From the NCBI RefSeq assembly GCF_017916475.1, contig NZ_JAFMTB010000002.1, forward strand, positions 496,001 to 560,000: DNA of 64,000 nt, written 5' to 3'. The translations under genes and the position numbers were made by a program. Under the pieces are notes generated by a model. That model searched no databases. It was not told the origin of the DNA and worked only from the letters and a program-made list of their open reading frames with translations. The DNA is from Patulibacter sp. SYSU D01012. GTDB taxonomy: Bacteria; Actinomycetota; Thermoleophilia; Solirubrobacterales; Solirubrobacteraceae. Of the stretch, positions 60,772 through 64,000 are shown in pieces (within the stretch, counting starts at the first letter, position 1; each line of letters opens with the position of its first letter).

Positions 60772-62444
60772 CAGGCGGCCCTCCGGCGGCTGGGGCTGCG
60801 GTCGTCGTGGTGGGTGCGGCGGCGGGCAGCCTGCTCGACGAGGCGGGGCTGGGCGCGTCCGGACAGGGCGATGCGCGCCTCGGCGTCGCGGCGGCGGGTC
60901 AGCGCGTCCCCGACCTGACTCCGTGCGCCCGCCTCGCCGGCGCGCGTGACCTTCGCGTCGCCCCCGCGGGTCCCGGCCGTCTGCTCCAGCCGGTTCGCGC
61001 CGCGGGCCTGCACGAACGAGGCGATCGTCTCGCTCGGCGCGCCCTGGCGGGTGATGTCCGACGCCCGGTAGTCCACGCGCAGCTCGTTCGCGTCGGCGCG
61101 CAGGACGGCCCACCCGTGCCGCGCGCCCTGGACGTACTGGAACTGCGGGTTGATCGTCTTGATCGCGCCGTTGCCGAGCCACTCGAGCCACTCGGGCACG
61201 CCCGCCGACGTCACCGACCCGCCGACGTACTCGGTGGCGACGATCGGGCTGCCCGATCCGGGCCGGCTGTCGACCGGCAGGTGGTTGGCGAAGAAGATGT
61301 GGATGTCGCCCGTCAGGAAGACGACGTCCTGGAGGCCTCCGGCGCCGATGTGGCCGAGCAGCTCGTCGCGCTCCGCGGTGTACCCGTCCCACTGGTCCGT
61401 GTTGAAGGACGTGCCGCCGAGCGGACCGTTCGGACCGAGCATCGTGATCATCGTCGGGTTGCCGAGCAGCTTCCAGCTGGCCCCGCTGCCCGACAGGCTC
61501 GCCTTCGCCCACTCCATCTGCGCGCGGCCCAGGAACGCCTCGGGCTGGTCGGCGCGGCGGTACTGGCGCTGGTCGAGCATGAGCAGCTCGGCGTGCCGGC
61601 CCAGGCGCCAGTTCCGGTACAGGCGGTAGCGGTCGCCGGGGACCGACAGCCGTGGGTGCCACTCGAAGCTGGCGCGGTAGCCCGCGGCGCGCTGCGACGC
61701 GAACGGGTGGCCGTTCCTGCCGTCCGTGTAGTTGTCCTCGACCTCGTGGTCGTCCCACGTGTGCACGGTCGGGTGGACGCGGTGCAGCTCGCGCAGGTAG
61801 GGGTCGGCGCGGTAGAAGCGCAGCTTCGCCCGGTAGCTGGCCAGGTCGTTCGTCGCGAGCTCGTCCGCCGCGCCGCCGGACTCCTTGGCCGCCGCGTACT
61901 CGTACGTGTAGTCGCCCAGGAACGCGTACAGGTCGAGGTCGTCGCGGGCCGCGGCGTCCGCGTGGGCGTTGAAGAAGCCGTGCGTCAGGCGCTGGCAGCT
62001 CGAGAAGCCGATCGCGATCGCCTTCGCGCTCGCCGGATCGGGCGCCGTCTTCGTGCGGCCGACGGGCGACATCCCCGTCGCCGACTGCCAGACGTACCAG
62101 TAGTGCGTGTCGGGCCGCAGGCCGCCGACGCGCGCCTTCAGCGTGTGGTCGACCCCCGACGAGGTCGGCACGACGGTCGTCGCCACGACCCGTCCCAGGC
62201 CCTCGTCCTCGGCGACGATCAGCCGCGCGGCGGTGCGCGGGCGCGGCGTCGTGACGCGGCCCCAGAACGTCACCGCGTCGGGCGCCGGCTCGCCCGACGC
62301 GACGCCGTCGAGGAACTCCCCCGGTCCGATCCCGCGCGCGCCCGTCAGCAGCCGGGCGTGCGCCGGCGTGGTCAGGGCGGCGCCGGCCAGGACGGTGCCG
62401 GCGCCGCCGACGAGGGTCCGACGGGTGATCCGTGTCGCGCGCAT
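60771..62444 (-). CDS. phoD: PhoD-type alkaline phosphatase
   Basis: A 557-aa secreted enzyme with a twin-arginine signal (RRTLVGGAGTVLAGAALTTP). The PhoD_N beta domain (about 40-130) precedes the metallophosphatase core: GFSSCQR, AFLGDYTYEY, TWDDHEVEDNYTDG (metal ligands), LLDQRQYR and FLTGDIHIFFANHLP. PhoD enzymes release phosphate from mono- and diesters with Fe/Ca and are exported folded by Tat. The last 75 residues are Arg-rich and outside the fold. It is divergently placed against no gene for 150 bases and heads a block with the secreted partner, acid phosphatase and phytase-like protein. Confidence 0.93.
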   Translation of the reverse strand: MRATRITRRTLVGGAGTVLAGAALTTPAHARLLTGARGIGPGEFLDGVASGEPAPDAVTFWGRVTTPRPRTAARLIVAEDEGLGRVVATTVVPTSSGVDHTLKARVGGLRPDTHYWYVWQSATGMSPVGRTKTAPDPASAKAIAIGFSSCQRLTHGFFNAHADAAARDDLDLYAFLGDYTYEYAAAKESGGAADELATNDLASYRAKLRFYRADPYLRELHRVHPTVHTWDDHEVEDNYTDGRNGHPFASQRAAGYRASFEWHPRLSVPGDRYRLYRNWRLGRHAELLMLDQRQYRRADQPEAFLGRAQMEWAKASLSGSGASWKLLGNPTMITMLGPNGPLGGTSFNTDQWDGYTAERDELLGHIGAGGLQDVVFLTGDIHIFFANHLPVDSRPGSGSPIVATEYVGGSVTSAGVPEWLEWLGNGAIKTINPQFQYVQGARHGWAVLRADANELRVDYRASDITRQGAPSETIASFVQARGANRLEQTAGTRGGDAKVTRAGEAGARSQVGDALTRRRDAEARIALSGRAQPRLVEQAARRRTHHDDRSPSRRRAA

Positions 62445-62597
62445 GCGGCGTCCAAGGATCGCCGCCCGTGCCGCGCGGGAAGTGACGAACGCGTGAACGT
62501 CCTACGGACGGTAGGAAGCGCCGGGGTGCAGGGGCGCCGTGCGGACGGGAGCGGCACGCCCGGATCACGCGCGGCCCTCCGCCGGAGCGCGGCGGGG

Positions 62598-62894
62598 TCA
62601 GCGGCGGCGCAGGAGCGCCAGGGGTGCGGCCAGGTTGAGGATCCACCCCACGCCGAACGCGCGCGGGACGAGGGGCGACCGGCGGTCCGGCTGCCACATC
62701 GTCCCGCGGACGCGGGCCAGCGTAGGCGGCCGCAGGTCGTACGGCACGACGCCGAGCACGCGGCCGTGCCAGGTGCGACGGGCGCGCGGCGTGCGCAGCT
62801 CGCGAGCGACGGCCAGGACGAGCGCCCCGCCGGCGACCGCGGCGGCGGCGCGGCCCGGGGTACGGCTGGTCGGGGACGGGTCGATGGCGGTCAT
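62598..62894 (-). CDS. DUF5808 domain protein, 98 aa
   Basis: A 98-aa small membrane-associated protein: a hydrophobic helix (about 14-32), then the DUF5808 segment GVVPYDLRPPTLARVRGTMWQPDR and PLVPRAFGVGWILNLAAPLALL. Function unknown; common in actinobacteria. The ATG overlaps the DUF4031 stop (ATGA). Confidence 0.8.
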   Translation of the reverse strand: MTAIDPSPTSRTPGRAAAAVAGGALVLAVARELRTPRARRTWHGRVLGVVPYDLRPPTLARVRGTMWQPDRRSPLVPRAFGVGWILNLAAPLALLRRR

Positions 62895-63214
62895 CTGCGC
62901 TCCGGGCGGGATCGGTCGGCCGCCTCGGAGTCTGCCGCACGGTGCGCCCGCCGCGCCGCCATGTTCCGCCGCGCCGCCGCGCGCCAGCTGACGGGCACGG
63001 CCCCCAGGGCGATCGCCCGCTCGCGGCCCTCGCGCGTCAGGTCGTAGTGGTCGTGCCACGGCCGTCCCGGCTTGTGCTGGAACCACGCCCGCCGCAGGCC
63101 CAGCCGCGCCGCGAACGCGTGCAGCTCCTCGGTCGCGTCCGCCTGCAGGTGGCCCCCGCCCGTCCACCGGCCCCAGTCGCCGCGGACGAAGCCGTCGTCG
63201 ACGTAGACGGTCAT
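62891..63214 (-). CDS. DUF4031 domain protein, 107 aa
   Basis: A 107-aa protein beginning MTVYVDDGFVRGDWGRWTGG and having TEELHAFAARLGLRRAWFQH, HDHYDLTREGRERAIALGA, the hallmarks of DUF4031, a small domain of unknown role often placed beside DNA-related genes. ATG 63214 is preferred, as the family starts at this point; an upstream ATG would add four residues. Coupled to the DUF5808 gene. Confidence 0.82.
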   Translation of the reverse strand: MTVYVDDGFVRGDWGRWTGGGHLQADATEELHAFAARLGLRRAWFQHKPGRPWHDHYDLTREGRERAIALGAVPVSWRAAARRNMAARRAHRAADSEAADRSRPERR

Positions 63215-63441
63215 CCCCTCCATCATCGCGCCGACGGCGCACGGCCGTGTCGAGGCACCTCGGCGGTCGCGGCGTCGTCCATCCGCGGCCCGTCTGCTCC
63301 GCCCGCCTGGGCCCGCGGGCGTCCGTTCGCGTGCGCCGGCCCGCGTCCGTCCCGCCCGCGCAGGCGAACGGTGTTGGCGCGTTCGCACTCTGGACGAATC
63401 TACATCGAGAGAAAACTTTCTGTCGCTGTATTCTTCTCCGC
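63215..63441. promoter_or_regulatory. Divergent promoter region, DUF4031 / DHA2 pump
   Basis: About 230 bases with no gene. The stretch 63396-63440 is AT-rich against the surroundings (GAATCTACATCGAGAGAAAA and the following TTTCTGTCGCTGTATTC) and is the likely promoter and leader of the transporter gene. Confidence 0.5.
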
Positions 63442-64000
63442 ATGGCCTCTCCCCCTGCCGCCGCGGCGCCGCCCGCGGCCTCCGACGCGATCGACCGCGA
63501 GACGTGGATCGTCGCGGGCGTCGTGATGCTCGGCGCGATCATGTCGATCCTCGACACGACCGTCATCAACGTCGCGATCGACCGCCTCGCGTCGGACTTC
63601 TCCTCCTCCCTGACGACGATCCAGTGGGTCGTCACGGGCTACACCCTCGCCCTCGCCGCCGTCATCCCCGTGACGGGCTGGGCGTCGGACCGCTTCGGCA
63701 CGAAGCGCATCTACCTGTGGTCGCTCGCCCTGTTCGTGGGCGGCTCCGTGCTGTCCGGCCTGGCGTGGAGCGCCGGGTCGCTCATCGGCTTCCGCGTGCT
63801 CCAGGGCATCGGCGGCGGCATGATCATGCCCGCGGTCATGACGATCATGACCAAGAAGGCCGGCCCGCACCGCATGGGCCGCGTGATGGGCGCGCTCGGC
63901 GTGCCGATGCTGATCGCCCCGATCGCCGGCCCCGTCCTGGGCGGCTGGCTCGTCGACGACGTCTCGTGGCGGTGGATCTTCTTCATCAACCTGCCGATCG
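63442..64000 (+). CDS. DHA2-type MFS efflux pump, N-terminal part
   Basis: A major facilitator of the 14-helix DHA2 (EmrB/QacA) type, cut by the window edge after about 186 residues. Visible: helix 1 with MLGAIMSILDTTVINVAI (motif D1, LDxTIVNVALP), helix 2 and the motif A loop GWASDRFGTKRIYLWS, helix 3-4 with FRVLQGIGGGMIMPAVM, and motif C-like GPVLGGWLVDDVSWRWIFFINLPI, which is diagnostic of DHA2. It exports drugs or other hydrophobic compounds with protons. Start ATG 63442. No regulator is in view. Confidence 0.92.
   Translation, partial: MASPPAAAAPPAASDAIDRETWIVAGVVMLGAIMSILDTTVINVAIDRLASDFSSSLTTIQWVVTGYTLALAAVIPVTGWASDRFGTKRIYLWSLALFVGGSVLSGLAWSAGSLIGFRVLQGIGGGMIMPAVMTIMTKKAGPHRMGRVMGALGVPMLIAPIAGPVLGGWLVDDVSWRWIFFINLPI

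Noticed and set aside
59200-62940. Single 1246-codon minus-strand frame over the phosphatase block
   Set aside because: Only its last 523 codons (from ATG 60771) read as a secreted protein; upstream it is the wrong frame of phoD.

Overview
The window is very GC-rich DNA with dense, overlapping ATGA/GTGA gene junctions and many GTG starts. The gene set (PspC-type sensor kinase, DUF3072, DUF5808 and DUF4031 proteins, DHA2 pump, secreted phosphatases) fits a high-GC actinobacterium, possibly a Solirubrobacterales/Patulibacter-like member of the Thermoleophilia. The taxonomic call is inference from base composition and gene families only.

Layout. 0-10.8 kb: housekeeping genes, mostly on the minus strand: the end of a FUSC transporter, xseA/xseB, a Rho-like protein with altered motor residues, transaldolase, then a coupled folP / RibD-C-type reductase / sigma-like membrane protein group and glpD. 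11-14 kb: a translationally coupled PspC protein, histidine kinase and LuxR-type response regulator. 16.5-23.1 kb: an operon of GntR regulator, APC permease, FGGY kinase, GlpA-like dehydrogenase with an iron-sulphur domain, and FAD oxidoreductase. It lies behind an operator whose arms equal the DasR site. 23.1-24.9 kb: a lipoprotein divergent from a PduO-type cobalamin adenosyltransferase, with a 33-bp-arm hairpin ending 2 bases before the adenosyltransferase start. 25.1-29.8 kb: three tandem paralogous WS/DGAT-like acyltransferases and the first third of a UDP-sugar-type glycosyltransferase.

29.76-44.92 kb: a foreign island of about 15.2 kb with lower GC and different codon use. It is inserted in the glycosyltransferase gene, and the other two thirds of that gene resume at 44.93 kb. 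Removing the island together with one copy of a 6-bp direct repeat (GTGGGC) restores an open frame of 425 codons. The ends carry a 12-bp inverted repeat, but no transposase or integrase is visible. The cargo looks like a conflict/defence set: two KAP-family P-loop NTPases (735 and 1237 aa), a Hanks-type Ser/Thr kinase, a HEPN-like protein, a broken AlbA_2 (Schlafen-type) protein, an M50-type membrane protease, a sigma-region-4-like DNA-binding protein and a 49-aa basic protein. Several cargo genes are frameshifted or carry a stop, while the NTPases and the kinase are intact.

45-64 kb: back to host DNA: PAP2 phosphatase, small secreted and membrane proteins, tRNA-Glu and tRNA-Leu, a secreted TAP-type hydrolase, and a large choice-of-anchor-A surface protein broken by an exact 11-bp tandem duplication. 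Then come a coiled-coil protein and a secreted phosphate-scavenging block (phytase-like esterase, HAD acid phosphatase, secreted protein, PhoD). Two small DUF proteins and the start of a DHA2 efflux pump close the window. Converging genes are usually separated by perfect GC hairpins with no U-tract.
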